DNA from: Ciona savignyi
Lineage: Eukaryota; Chordata; Ascidiacea; Phlebobranchia; Cionidae
DNA length: 64,000 bases
Reading direction: 5' to 3'
NCBI GenBank assembly: GCA_000149265.1
Contig: CH000880.1
Coordinates: 48,687 to 112,686, forward strand
Under the pieces are notes generated by a model. The model was not told the DNA's origin, ran no database searches, and was given only the letters and a program-made list of their open reading frames with translations. A program made the position numbers and the translations under genes. Positions 1-11,492 of the stretch are shown piece after piece. Each line of letters starts with the position of its first letter. Positions within the stretch are counted from its first letter, which is position 1.

Positions 1-344
1 TTGTTATGTATGGTTTGCATAGTCAACTACCTAAATTAGAAAGCGGATAAGGGATTTTTTCCACAAAATGCCAGAGGTTAGTTTAATAGGGTGAATCCAT
101 CACAAACCTGGCAAACTTTCAAAGACGAACGGAAAGTTAATTCACCTTTTTTTCTCTTTTCCGTTAAGGTCTCAAACTAAATCGACGAGAACGTACAAGA
201 AATAAATTCATCCTTCCAATTGTTCGTGCAGTTACCAAAAATTAACGATTTTCGTATCACTTACCGCGGAGTACCACGATTGACTTTAACAGCTCACTTA
301 GACAGAAAAATAGATCATTTTAGTAAACTACTAGACTTTGGCCT

Positions 345-506
345 TGTATTCGTCTGGTTTAGTGCGGCGCCTTTTAGCCGAAGGGTTGTAGGTTCGAAAC
401 TGGTCGCTCAACCCGACGATGGGCGCGAGGTGATCTGACGATTGCCCGTGTGTTAACTTCCTTGGTTTTCCCATTCACGGGGATAAACATGATTATTCTA
501 TTGTCC
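345..506 (+). mobile_element. SINE family A copy with internal deletion
   Basis: The tRNA-like head (B-box-like GGTTCGAAACTGGTCGCT) is joined directly to the family tail (GACGATGGGCGCGAGG to CACGGGGATAAACATG). The usual middle segment of about 130 bases is missing. It lies downstream of the RPLP2 stop codon. Confidence 0.85.
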
Positions 507-591
507 GAGACTATTACTATATTAACGTCTTTCAACTTTCGATATTACAAACTCCGCAAGGCTGGTTCCTCATGTTTTATTGACATGTTAG

Positions 592-1657
592 TTAATCAAA
601 GAGTCCGAATCCCATATCGTCATCCGATTCTTCCTCAGATTCCTCTTTGACTTCCTCCTTCTTTTCTGTGGAGCAGAGTTCGGGTTGAATGGGTGAATAA
701 TGGAGGATTGTTCAGTATTGATGGTAGAATGAGTGAACTTTAGATTCAACAACATAATCAGGAAAAAAACTAGTAATATGAATGTTTAAATGTGTATCAT
801 TGACCAACGGTTTGGCTGTTTGCTACAATCATGAAGACTAGGAAAGTTATTACCATGTTGCTTTAATCATCAACACTTCATTCGAAGTAAACGATAATCA
901 AAGTCATAATTTATCTCCAGGTAAATGCAGTGCCAGGAATTGTCCATGCACTGGGTAAGAATCAAGGAGAAAAGCTATTTGATAAGAAGCCAAAATGGCC
1001 GACTAATACGCAACACATCCCATTATGATGTCATACTACCTTCAGCTCCTCCGGCAGCCCCACCACTTGAGGCAGCAACAGCTCCGCCACCACCAGAGGG
1101 CACACTTGCGAGTTTCTCATTTCCTGGAACAATGTTGATAAAGGACCAACCCAAGTAACCACGAAACCAATCAAATATCAACTTATATACAGACATGCCT
1201 CAGGTCAAAGTGAAGAAAACATCACGATTATTCAGTCGAAAGATGGTGATTTTTTTTCATCATTGGCATGTAATAATGACAGAATAAGGAATACAACAGG
1301 ATAAAATAAAATCGCCTACCATTTGTGGGGTTTCATTTATTTTAAAAAACAAAAAGGTGAAATTTTATTTAGGTTTTATAGCACTGTTAATCAGCAAATT
1401 AAGAAATTTGTATGGGAAGCACAATATTTTTACTATTTTTTATATAGGAAGCATTTAAGGCAGAATTTGAAACCAAAAATCTCACCAGCAGCAATAACTT
1501 CCTCTAGATTCTTCCCCTTCAACTGAGAAAGGACCATGTTGAGTTTATCATCATCCACATCAATCCCAACACTCCCCAGAATGTTCTTGATATCGTTGCC
1601 TGATGGGGATTCATTGCCTCCAAGTGCAGCCAGCAAGTACGCAGCCACGTAACGCAT
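592..1657 (-). CDS. RPLP2: 60S acidic ribosomal protein P2, complete, 3 exons
   Basis: Coding exons in transcription order are 1657-1486, 1123-1040 and 665-592. All have GT donors and AG acceptors, and the phases join without a break to give 109 residues, close to the usual length of about 115. The start MRYVAAYLLAALGG is the standard P2 N-terminus. Exon 2 carries the Ala/Gly-rich hinge after NEKLASVPSGGG. Exon 3 encodes the acidic tail ending ESDDDMGFGLFD, the conserved C-terminus shared by P-stalk proteins. P2 pairs with P1 on P0 to form the flexible stalk of the large ribosomal subunit that recruits elongation factors. No frame break or missing segment is seen. Non-coding 5' exons were not defined. 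Confidence 0.97.
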
Positions 1658-2092
1658 GCTGTGGATATTCGAGTTATTTAAAGATGCAGAATTTGTGGCT
1701 CAAATCATTTAGCATTAAAATAAAAAAAACATTAGGTAAAAACTTTTTGGTATTCAAAAAGCTAATTTACGGAATTAACACATCAAATCCACATTTCTGT
1801 GTTTCTGTGATTATCACAGATTAACAGTTAGACGAATTCCACAAAAAAAAAAACTTCTAGTTTGAGACCATCCTCACACCACAAGCCTCAAAAACCTCTG
1901 TTATACACAAACTTTGTTATTTTAAAGTGAACATGATACAAAAATAAATCCCTTGTTCCCAAATCCCAACAGGTGTGTATAAGACACAAATTTAAATGCA
2001 TTTTTCCAAAGTAATACACTGTATTTAACCTAAAGTTCACACTAACGAAACCATTTGTTTGGGGCAAAAGTTTTATTTCATTGTGTGTCCAG

Positions 2093-2802
2093 TAGGGCTG
2101 CGAATTAACGGTTAATTTTAAAAACGGTTAACTGATGTAAAAATGATCGGTTAACCGTTAACCGATTTTCTTTAAACTACCATCAAATCGGCACCGTTTT
2201 TGGCAAAAAAACGATCAGGCAGCCGTAAAGGGCAGCAAAGAAATAACGCGCATGATTACCGGCATTATCGGGTCTTATTTATGTGTTACTTTATAGTTTT
2301 TAAACGTTATCTTAAACACATAGTATAACTTTGATTGTAATGCGTAATATTGAGTTAAAAATCAAACAATCAGCGTCTGAATGGTTGCTTATATTACGTT
2401 AACAATCAAACAATCGACGTGTGAATGGTGCGTATATTACGTTGACAATCAAACAATCGACGTGTGAATGGTTGCTTATATTACGTTGATAATGAAACAA
2501 TCAACGTGTGAATGGAGTTATGTATATTTGAAGATTATTAAAACGCAATTACGCCCAATTAAATGTGAGCGGTAAAGTAACTTTTCAAAATATTTTTACA
2601 GTAAACACATTGTAAAAATACCTTAATGAGTGAAAAAAACCTGAGTTTTCATGTCATGAAAGCGTGCGTTTTACCAACCAACGAACAGATAAAGAGTTCA
2701 AAAAAAGAGTTGTTAAAAAACGGTTAAACGGTTAAAATTTGACGTGACGGTTAACCATAAAAACGGTTAACCGTGGTTAACCGTTAATTTTTCGCAGCCC
2801 TA
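2093..2802. mobile_element. hAT-type non-autonomous DNA transposon, 710 bp
   Basis: Inverted termini start TAGGGCTGCGAATTAACGG and end with the near-complement TTCGCAGCCCTA. The 8-bp sequence GTGTCCAG is present on both sides (2085-2092 and 2803-2810). An 8-bp duplication with these termini is typical of the hAT superfamily. The subterminal parts are rich in repeated CGGTTAAC motifs in both orientations. No transposase reading frame is present, so it depends on a partner. A piece of the same family lies at 57465-57611. Confidence 0.9.
2362..2513. repeat. Tandem repeat inside the hAT element, about 45-bp unit, about 3.5 copies
   Basis: The motif AATCAAACAATCGACGTGTG with GAATGGTTGCTTATATTACG recurs at about 45-base spacing with a few substitutions. 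Confidence 0.8.
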
Positions 2803-2810
2803 GTGTCCAG

Positions 2811-4361
2811 TGTTCACAGGAGTTTGTGGTATTCAATTTATTGTTATTTTTAAGTCATTAATTCTCTTGCACCTTTTCATTAAATTTTTATGCCCATTTT
2901 TAATATTTCCTGAGTTTTTATAGCTTATTTGGTTGTCTTCTTTTTAGTTATTCAGAGTGCATGTAATAAATTGTGCTGTCATGTGAGTTTGTACTGCTAC
3001 TAAGTAACAGTTGTTTTTTATCTTTACTGTATTAGGAATTTACAGCCATTTTAGCCAGAAACAATGTGTCAAAATGTTCCAACACTGCTTGGACATGTCC
3101 GCTGCAACAAATTTTATTTCTTGCATAAGAAATGCCTGGAACCAGCCAGAAAGGCAGTTTTGGACAAGATTTTGTGCCTGAGTAACAACTTCACCACCAT
3201 TCATTAAGTTCGTTTTTATAGTTTGGTATGAATTTGTTAAATATTACATATTTATGCCATGCTTTCTAGGGATGGTTACCAGGTACTTCATGTAAGGGAG
3301 CAATTGCTAGCCACCAAGCATAGAACTGTTAATGTGGTATCTGGTAGCAAGCGACATTTATTCACAAAATAAGTTGTGTGGATTTGCCAAACAAATAATT
3401 AAAAGTTGTTGTTTCCATAAAGCAACTGCCTTTAACATGCAAGAATAATTGATGTGCCAATTTAATGAGATTTTTGCAGGACAGTGGGAAAGGGGCTGAA
3501 CACTACTTTATGGGAAAAATAGCAGGATAAAGTATATTTGTCACTAATATTTGGCGGGTAAAATAGTGACAAAACACTTCTTCCCGCTCATGTTATCACC
3601 CTGCTCAAGTTCATGACGAAACACTCTGTCCTGGTCATGTTAGTGACATAAATACTTTGTGCCACTCATGATATATTAGTAAAGCTCCAATGTTTTTTTA
3701 CAAAGAGGAATATGCCTATTAAGATCTTATACTTGCAATCGTAAAAAAGTGTATTCGGGATGTTTAAAATGTTTTACATATTTGTGTTAAGTTTTGTCCT
3801 AATTTTTGTTATCCCAGGGGTCCATACGATTATCTTTATGGACTTGCTTAGCCATGCATTTCCATATTTGTTAAAATGATTTGGTCATAATACTGGATAC
3901 TTTACGAATCTTTAGATTTGTAATATTTACTCCTTTTGCGTTCTTTACTCAGTAAGTTTAAATTAAAGTTAAACTACCATAAAAAACACCAACAGATTAT
4001 AAATAATGTTTGATATAAAAAAGGAATACATATTTGATTGATGTTGGTAATACTTCGTAAATATAATAAAAAATGATGAAAATAAACTCACATTTAAGTC
4101 CTAGGAAGACACGAAACGATGATGCTACGAGACAGAATGTAGTTAAGAGTCGAAAGGAAGATTAGAATTCAAGAACGTGGGCGATGGATTAACACCGCTA
4201 GTGGCGCTCTTAAAAGTTTTACTTTATTAACGGGTTTTATAAGCATGCAAATAAAAATAAACAATAGCAGGTATGAAATTAGCATTTTTCAACAAAGTGT
4301 TGCTTTTGTTAATGGGTTGTAATAAATATCCCGCGGCCTCGCTTAGACATATTCTGTAGGA
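2811..4361. other. Non-coding stretch with one degraded repeat
   Basis: No gene is recognised. Bases 3473-3688 resemble the palindromic repeat at 40488-40712 (shared GGACAG, then AAATAGCAGGATAAAGTA and a TCACTAA motif), so a degraded copy is likely. A short open frame of 46 codons from the ATG at 3064 has no recognisable similarity. Confidence 0.5.
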
Positions 4362-4652
4362 TACCGGGATAGGATAGGATATTCATCTTTATCCCCGTGA
4401 ATGGGAAAACCAAGGGGGTTAACACACTGGCAATCGTCAGATCACCTCGCGCCAACCGTCAGGTTACCGGAGCTATTGCAGTGTGTTATGTACGATAGAC
4501 ACGTTCCTTCAATTTGGAAAAACTCATCATTCTACTGAGTTAAGGCAATTTCCGTTAAGTGCCTTTCCCAAGATCACATCTAACCAGCTAGCTACTAGTT
4601 TTGAAACTATAATCCTTCGGTTGAAAGGCGACGAGCAAGCTAATAGGTAGTT
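4362..4652 (-). mobile_element. SINE family A copy
   Basis: Near full length, in reverse orientation. It runs from GGATAGGATATTCATCTTTA through CACCTCGCGCC to a diverged tRNA-like head near 4600-4650. Confidence 0.88.
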
Positions 4653-5082
4653 CAAAAAAACGAGGCGACGCATAAAACGTGGTTAGGTTTTACACATCGG
4701 TTTGTAAGCTTATTGCAATATTTATAAATAAGGTTGATTTCACAAGCCTTATTAAATGATACACTATAATTTTATTATCAATAAGAAACGCATTTTAATT
4801 AGTATAGGTATAGAATACGCAATTACAGAATAGGCCTACTAACTACTGTATGTTAGTATTCTATGGTTAAAGACATTTTGTTTAGATTACGGGAATTCCC
4901 CATGTTTACTACAGAAAATCGTGAAATGTGACTCGCGGTTATCGATGCTTTTTATAAGTATCGTTGCAGCTTTAGCTAACTTTGGTAACAGTTACTTCAA
5001 AGTATGTATTTAGAGAAGGGCTACAGCTTTTTGGTTTCCAGTTTGTAAAAAAACGAAACACTAGCACAAAGCGCCAATTACC

Positions 5083-5609
5083 GGGAGCCTCTAAATAGTA
5101 AATACTACAGGATCGCTTGGAGCGCTTGGATCACTTTTTTAACCCTGTTTGAAACAATAATCTCAACCCCAGAACTAACTTTAACCCCAACCCTTACATT
5201 AATATCATGGCTTTTGTAATTACGAAGTAGTGCTCCAAATGATTTAAGCGCTCCATGCCCCTACTGGAAAGTTTGTATGATGCGCCGGATATATCTGGCG
5301 TGGCCCACGGACGACTTTTCCGGGTATTGGCGCAGAAAACTCCAAAAATCATGCTGGTGTGGCGTGATTACACAAGTTTTCTTTCATTTATGTCAGTATT
5401 TTTGATCTTTAAGCTTTATATTTTAAAAGATTTAATTGAAAATGATGCAACTTTGTTTGTGGTGGCACAAATTAGTAAAGCTGGCGAGGCGCAAAATTTA
5501 GGTTAAAAAAGGTTGGCGCAAAAATCCGGCGCACAGAAAACGAACTTTCCAATAGGGCTCCATGCGATCCAAGTGGTCCAAGCGATCCTGTAGTATTTAG
5601 AGGTACCGC
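5083..5609. mobile_element. MITE family M (outer element) carrying a nested MITE
   Basis: Termini GGGAGCCTCTAAATA and TATTTAGAGGTACCGC are inverted copies. Subterminal GGATCGCTTGGAGCGCTTGG is matched by CCAAGTGGTCCAAGCGATCC at the other end. The flanks CAATTACC (5075-5082) and TAATTACC (5610-5617) look like an 8-bp target duplication with one change. The same family occurs at 34020 and 58666. The interior is interrupted by a second element at 5258-5556. Confidence 0.85.
5258..5556. mobile_element. MITE nested inside the family M element
   Basis: The direct repeat GCTCCATG occurs at 5250-5257 and 5557-5564. The ends CCCCTACTGGAAAGTTTGT and CGAACTTTCCAATAGG are inverted copies. Subterminal GCGCCGGATA is mirrored by AATCCGGCGC. 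Removing the insert restores the interior of the host element as seen in the copies at 34020 and 58666. No protein-coding capacity is recognised. Confidence 0.83.
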
Positions 5610-5796
5610 TAATTACCAGACAAAACAATGATTACAAATTATTAATTGCTTGAATGTGATGCAATAAACCAAATAGAACTAACAAATGCAATCGCCAAAA
5701 CTACATTTGGGAGAAGCGGCTCCTTGCTAAAACATAAAAGGTGGTAATGAGAATAAAATTGTGTGTGACCAAGAAAATTCTCTAATTTTCATGTCG

Positions 5797-6096
5797 ATAG
5801 GATATAGGATATTCATGTTTATCCCCGTGAATGGGGAAACCAAGGGGTTAAAACACAGGAAAAGTCAGATCACCTCGCGCCCACCGCCGGGTTACCGGAG
5901 CTATTGCAGTGTGTTGTATATGATAGACACTTTCCTTCAATTTGGTAGAACCCATTAATCCGCTGGGTTCAGGAAATATCCGTTAAGTGGCTTGCCCAAG
6001 GACACAATCAACTTGCTAGTGACCAGTTTCGCACCTGCAACCTTTCGGCTGAAAGGCGTCACGGTCGCACTAAACCACCAGACTAACCGGTCGAAC
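5797..6096 (-). mobile_element. SINE family A copy, full length
   Basis: About 300 bases in reverse orientation, from the GATAGGATATAGGATATTCA tail to the tRNA-like head (CTGCAACCTTTCGGCTG through ACCACCAGACTAACCGG). Confidence 0.92.
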
Positions 6097-6502
6097 AATA
6101 CATGTGTGTTAAACTCTTGAGATGTTTGAAGCATAGTAAACATCCCCAAAAATGATTTTGTTTAAAAAAATACAAAAGTCCATCAAAGCAATAATGACCA
6201 ATGCATGCAGACAGACTGAATGAATTTCAATAAATTGGGAAAATCGTCTCATTTTACTTCCCTTACTGACACTGAGCTGTAATACTTGAAAATGAATATT
6301 AAAGATGTTGCAAACAATATCTCTATACATATGAAGCAATATAAAGAGGAAGCTCAATCCATTATTTCACCCAATCTTAAAAGGTACCAATATAGAAGAA
6401 GTTAGATTTTTTTATTGTAATGTTTAATTTTGCTGTATATTATGAAATAATATTTTTTAAGGTGGGTTTTGTTTCACCTTTAAGCCAAAAGGTTTGCAAA
6501 TC

Positions 6503-6603
6503 GTAGCAGCTGGCTAGATAGCTGTGTAAACCACTTAACAGACTTTGCCGGGACCCAGTGGATTAATGGGTTGTACTAAAAGTGAAGTAACATTTTAACT
6601 ATA
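6503..6603 (+). mobile_element. SINE family A fragment (middle part)
   Basis: Contains GGACCCAGTGGATTAATGGGTTGTACT, the diverged centre of the family. Head and tail are absent. Confidence 0.55.
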
Positions 6604-6895
6604 TACGCTGACAATGGGTACAAAGTTAACTTGATTGTCTATCGGGGCTATAACAAAATATCCCATCCTAATTACCCTCCGGACCATTCACCAGATAACT
6701 ATCTACTCTGGCCACTAACTGAAAAAATCGCATTAACAGTTTGATAATTTTCCAGCCGGCAGGTTTAGTTGGAAAAGAAAAACTACAAATTTAAATGATG
6801 GAAATTACCCCAAGAAATAGTTGATTGTGGATTAAATGTGAGAAGGTTGTTGGCCCAAACACCCGTTTCCACACATAGATAACACATATCGCTAT

Positions 6896-7606
6896 TTGCC
6901 ATTTAATATTAAAAATGTTAATATTTCCAGAGCTGCAGTATTGGTCCCAATATTCAAACTTAAAGAAAAACTTTATGTGATTCTCACGAAGCGCAGCGAC
7001 AGTTTAAGCAGCCACAAAGGCGACGTATGTTTCCCCGGAGGCAAGCAAGACGCGACTGACGCTGATATAACGGCCACCGCGCTGAGAGAAGCATTCGAGG
7101 AGATCGGACTTCATCCCTCCCAAGTTGAAGTGCTCGAAGAAATGTATCCCTTTGTAACATACAACCAGTTAGTCGTCACTCCAGTTATCGGCTTCATCAG
7201 GAATCATGAGGATCTGACGTTGATCAAGAATGAAAATGAAGTTGATGATATATTTGCCTGTCCGCTTGATTTTTTCCTAGGGAAATCAAATCATCATTTT
7301 ATTTCATCAAAATTGCATCCATGTTTAAAAATCCACAGTTTCGCGTATGATGTAAAATCCAACATTCCAGCTCACACAGAGTCTCCATTTTCCGTGCAAG
7401 TATTCCACCCTGTATACAACAACCATGTGATCTACGGATTGACAGCCAGTATAGTGGTCCTCGTGGCCATGGTCAGTTTGAACAAACGATGTGAATTCGA
7501 AGAATGTGCCCCACATATGGACAAAGATGAGTTCGTGTTGGACCAGAATTTAATAAACCAACGCTGGTTGACCCTCAATTTTCAACCATTAAAAAATAAA
7601 CTATAA
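6896..7606 (+). CDS. NUDT7: NUDT7-type peroxisomal CoA diphosphatase, 5' end unresolved
   Basis: A single long exon of 236 codons with a CoA-type Nudix domain. The CoA-pyrophosphatase motif appears as LTKRSDSLSSHKGDVCFPGG, followed by the Nudix box GGKQDATDADI...REAFEEIGL with its metal-binding Glu residues. Family members hydrolyse CoA and acyl-CoA to phosphopantetheine products and 3',5'-ADP in peroxisomes. The protein ends NKL, similar to the peroxisomal import signal SKL, so peroxisomal targeting is plausible. Length and domain position match vertebrate NUDT7 except for about 20-30 missing N-terminal residues. The first codon here is TTG, and no in-frame ATG exists back to the stop at 6839-6841. 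The true start must therefore lie in an upstream exon, for example one spliced to the AG at 6876-6878 or nearby. I did not find that exon. Confidence 0.9.
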   Translation: MPFNIKNVNISRAAVLVPIFKLKEKLYVILTKRSDSLSSHKGDVCFPGGKQDATDADITATALREAFEEIGLHPSQVEVLEEMYPFVTYNQLVVTPVIGFIRNHEDLTLIKNENEVDDIFACPLDFFLGKSNHHFISSKLHPCLKIHSFAYDVKSNIPAHTESPFSVQVFHPVYNNHVIYGLTASIVVLVAMVSLNKRCEFEECAPHMDKDEFVLDQNLINQRWLTLNFQPLKNKL

Positions 7607-8604
7607 TCCATGTTTTTGTGCAAATTAAATATAATTTAAGTATAATTTTACAAATAATAATTTATTGAATGTGTGTATTTTATTGCTTGTCCAGCTGTAC
7701 GTCTATGGTATTCTAAATGTAAGATTACCGTTTGGATTACCTCACTACCAATACTGGCACACAAAGATGTTTATTTTTATGACGTATTTCTCTTCTTGTT
7801 TGTTGACTGGGCATTTTTTCTACTTTACCAAAAATATCTGGACAAATATTAAATATAACTAGGACTCAATTTTCTTTGTTTATTTATCTTTTATCGCATG
7901 ATATTATTAAATCTGCACTTATAAAAATATAGATATATTTCTATTCTTTGATTTTAAATGATTCCAATAAATGTCATCTTGTGACATATAAACCAGTATT
8001 TGTGTTTCAATCTAGTTGTGGTATTTCCACTACAAATGCCCCAGAGAGCTTATTAATAGGAAACAATCTCTCCATTCTCTCATATTTAACCCTATTACTG
8101 CCGTCGGTGACGTTGTGTCAATCTGTTTTGTAATTGCATGATTGGAATCAATTCAAAACATTTTTAATTTACCCTTAAAATAAATTTTAAACGGTTACTT
8201 GTCACAGATCCATATTTGTTAATAATTAACCAGTGTATTTCAGTATAGTTAAATATGCCACAACACTTACTGCATACCTCTGTCTTTAAGAACATTAAAG
8301 ATACAGTATTAGTAGGGTAATTAAACTAGCACGAATTAAAAAAACATGATTTTCAACACTATTGTAACAAAACAATTACAAAAAACAATTCGCCGAGTAG
8401 CAGCAACGGGCAGAAAAAAAGGGTGCGAAAGTGGTAACGCTATTATGGGCGCGAAATTATCCGACAATTACCACTGTGATATCTCCCCTGCCATTCACGA
8501 GGATATAACATGGATATTCTATATTGTCGTCGTAGGTTTTGCTCCACACTACCTTATATTAATCCACTGCATTTAGGCGATGTGTGCTAAATGCCTTATT
8601 CAAG
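7607..8604. other. Downstream of the Nudix gene; nothing else recognised
   Basis: AT-rich sequence. AATAA-like stretches just after 7610 may serve the 3' end of the Nudix gene. No other feature is seen. Confidence 0.5.
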
Positions 8605-8701
8605 TTAACAATCATCTAGCCAAGTATGGTTTCGATTCTACAACCTTTCGGCTGTCTGCAGGTATCCGACGCTCTTACCGAATAAGCTAACCGGCCGAAC
8701 C
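8605..8701 (-). mobile_element. SINE family A head fragment, diverged
   Basis: Reverse-orientation tRNA-like head (TCGATTCTACAACCTTTCGGCTG to AAGCTAACCGGCCGAAC). The remainder of the element is missing or too changed to see. Confidence 0.6.
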
Positions 8702-10879
8702 TTTTTTTATGCAAAATATCACCAGCTTTACATAATTGTTAAAATCTCTTTCAGAAATGTAGGAGAAAGTTTTAAGAAAACTTAGTAGACATATTAACGT
8801 ATTTTCGTACACTGGCTAAACTTCTGGTACGTCTTGGTCCCCAAAAAGACAAAAAATATTCATCATTTGCTATTCTCTATAGGCTCTCGGAGATTACTTG
8901 TGGCCATTGACCTTTCCTATGTACTTCAAATACGTTATTTAAAATCACTAAAACGTAAAAGTTTCCATTCGATAAAACTTCTTTCTGGTCACATTTGTCG
9001 TTGATTTGACTGGAAGAAGTTACGTTTCTGGTGATGAAATTGTGATCCGGACGAATGTTTTGTTTGTTTTAAAATTCATGTGGTTTTGGAGTTCACATCT
9101 GTTTCGTACATTTGGTCTGTTTTTGACTTGGGGGACTTCCCGCGAAAAATGGGTTATTTCAATAACATATAAATTTATTTGTTAATTTTAATATTGTGGA
9201 GTTTTTCTTTGGCTTTTGGTTAACATTTTTTTAATTAAACAATTTGATTGGTGGGATAACATTCTTTAAAAATTGAACTAAATGATTATGCCTTGTCAAG
9301 CGCTATGTTAGTAGCCAAATGACTGGGGAAAGTTTTATTTGATTCGATACGTATTTGAGAAATTCCCTTAAGTGTGTCCTTTCCTCTTGATACGTATTTG
9401 GGAGAATATTTCCCTGAATGAGTGCATTTTCCAATATGACACTTTGAATACCCAGCTCCGACCACGCACAAATATTAGAACATGGTCATTCGTAGAATAC
9501 AAGTTACAATCGGACCATTTTTTGTAAAGGAATCGGTATCTGTATCGGTCCCCACTCGACCGTACGACCATACTGTTCTCTTTTTTCTATTTTTATTATT
9601 ATTAGGCTATATATATTTTTTTACCGAACCAAGTTTCGAACCAATAATGGTCACTTGGACCGTTTTTGTATAGTAGTAATAGAATTCGGTATATTTATCG
9701 GTCGCGTTAACCATTGGGCCACACGACCGACCTGTTCTGGCTGCTTGAGCTATACGTCAAAGCTATAGCGCCGCCAGCGACAGTTAAATCTGACACGTCA
9801 GATCTATATTCTTCCCTTGAACTAACCACTCGGGTTAATAACCAGTCGACATTCACTGCAACCGACAATCGAGATGGGGTCACGTGATGCGCTCGACTAA
9901 ATCGCAAATCTACAGATCATTACCTAAATTGATATTAATCGCCTAACTGTGCTGCTGTATAAATTGTATAATTTATAAGTATATATTTTGTCGCCTATAA
10001 GTATATTAACTAAATTGATATTAATCGCCTTGGTATAAATTGTGTAATTTATAAGTATTCTGTCGCCCGAGATTCTGTATCTTGACCGCCAAAGTGGTCA
10101 TCCATCCAGCAAAGTTAACAAGAATCCGCCGAGAATGAGATCAGATAAGCCGGGCATAATGCAACCCAGCCCCCCTCTCTCCCGTCTTTTCAACTCCACC
10201 GATTTCTGACAACCGACTGATAAAATCGAGGAATTTGTGAAAGTTATTTTCTCCGAAAGAGAGAACTTTCTATAAAGATAAATGACACAACGATTTTACG
10301 CCAATTATGCAAGAAAAAGGGAAGTTTTTTATTTTTATATTTTGTTTATTTTGATCACATTTTGTTGATTTTATGTGTGGTAAAGTGCGAAATTAAGAAA
10401 ATGACTTAGCAAGCCCAACATAAAGTTTTAATTGAAAACATAATTTTGCATTTAATTATGTGTATTTTATTGTACGGGCTATATTTAAACACACAGTGGT
10501 TAATGGGTTTCTCCCAACCTTAGTGCAACTTCTTCAGTGACATTACATTGAGCTTGTACAACATGCGTGGAGCAATGTTTATAACTCGCATAACTTGTAG
10601 GAGGAAAAATATCAGGGCCAGCCGCCGCCGTATCATGTTCGATAAGTTGTTCTATAAACGGCCGAGCAAAATAAAGAAATTTAACCCAGTGCTAAGGTCT
10701 GCTAGTATCGTTGTCAGAATATACGCAAAAGTAAATTCAATATGAATTTCCGCTCAGTGGCTGTAGTCCTAATAGCATATGTATAGTGTGCGTGCAATAT
10801 CGTGAATAGTTTAGTAACTTGTGTTACGTACGGATATGTAGTCACCTTGTGCCCACAGTCGCTTTAACGTGAGGATGTG
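8702..10879. other. Gene-free stretch with small repeats
   Basis: No gene recognised. A short duplicated block lies at 9923-10070 (listed separately). Bases near 9697-9722 (GGTCGCGTTAACCATTGGGC) look like a reverse remnant of the family B tRNA-like head. Confidence 0.45.
9923..10070. repeat. Short direct duplication
   Basis: Two copies of a block containing AAATTGATATTAATCGCC and TAATTTATAAGTAT, about 85 bases apart, with small differences. Confidence 0.65.
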
Positions 10880-10985
10880 TACGGTCGTGTGGCTGAATGG
10901 TTAGCGCGACCAATACATATACCGATTCATATACCGCCAAAGTGACATACTCATCCTGGGTTCGAAACTTGTGTCGGTAAAAAAA
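10880..10985 (+). mobile_element. SINE family B copy (tRNA-like)
   Basis: ACGGTCGTGTGGCTGAATGG then TTAGCGCGACC resembles a tRNA A-box region, and GGGTTCGAAACTTG resembles a B box about 65 bases later. It ends in a short A-rich run. Related copies are at 20263, 20931 and 45228. The spacer between the boxes is too irregular for a working tRNA gene. Confidence 0.75.
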
Positions 10986-11034
10986 GTAACGTGGGGATGT
11001 TATCAACAGTGGAAAATGGAAACGCAAGTTTGGG

Positions 11035-11180
11035 ATCCTCGTATGCTTGGTATCCTCGTATGTTTGGTATCCTCGTATGTTTGGTATCCTCGTATGTTTG
11101 GTATCCTCGTATGTTTGGTATCCTCGTATGTTTGGTATCCTCGTATGTTTGGTATCCTCGTATGTTTGGTATCCTCGTAT
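11035..11180. repeat. 17-bp tandem repeat, 9 copies
   Basis: The unit ATCCTCGTATGTTTGGT repeats almost perfectly nine times, starting right after the family B SINE. Because 17 is not a multiple of three and no unit frame has a stop, all three forward frames are open through the array. No coding role is implied. Confidence 0.95.
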
Positions 11181-11484
11181 GCGCGCTGCCCGTTCGAGCT
11201 CGGTATATGATCAGCTGATTCAGATAAACCAGGTAGAAATGTCCAGTTTGTTTAGTTCCTTGTGTTTATATACAAACATGTTCTATTTTTGATACTCATT
11301 ATTTCTATGTTAACATTTTCTACCGTGGTTAAATTAATTAACCGAGTAATTTCTCTTTAAACACCGTGAAACTCTCGGGTTAAATTGTTTACTGAAAATA
11401 TTTTTATTTATTTGACGTTAAAGCCAGCGCAGGGCACTGCATGAGAGAGGGTTTATTTTCGCAAATCCGCGGTCTCGGCTCCGC

Positions 11485-11492
11485 TATAAATA
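11485..11492 (+). promoter_or_regulatory. Possible TATA box
   Basis: TATAAATA sits in a locally GC-rich stretch (TCGGCTCCGCTATAAATAGC), unlike the AT-rich surroundings. No recognisable coding exon was found downstream, so the transcript it would serve is unknown. Confidence 0.3.

Noticed and set aside
10880..10985. Possible tRNA gene (A-box-like and B-box-like motifs)
   Set aside because: Boxes are about 65 bases apart with irregular spacer, no acceptor-stem pairing is evident, and several related copies exist. It is a SINE head rather than a functional tRNA.
10971..11292. Three overlapping frames of 75-81 codons with WYPRMFGILVCLVSS-type repeats
   Set aside because: They are the three translations of the 17-bp tandem array; no coding evidence.
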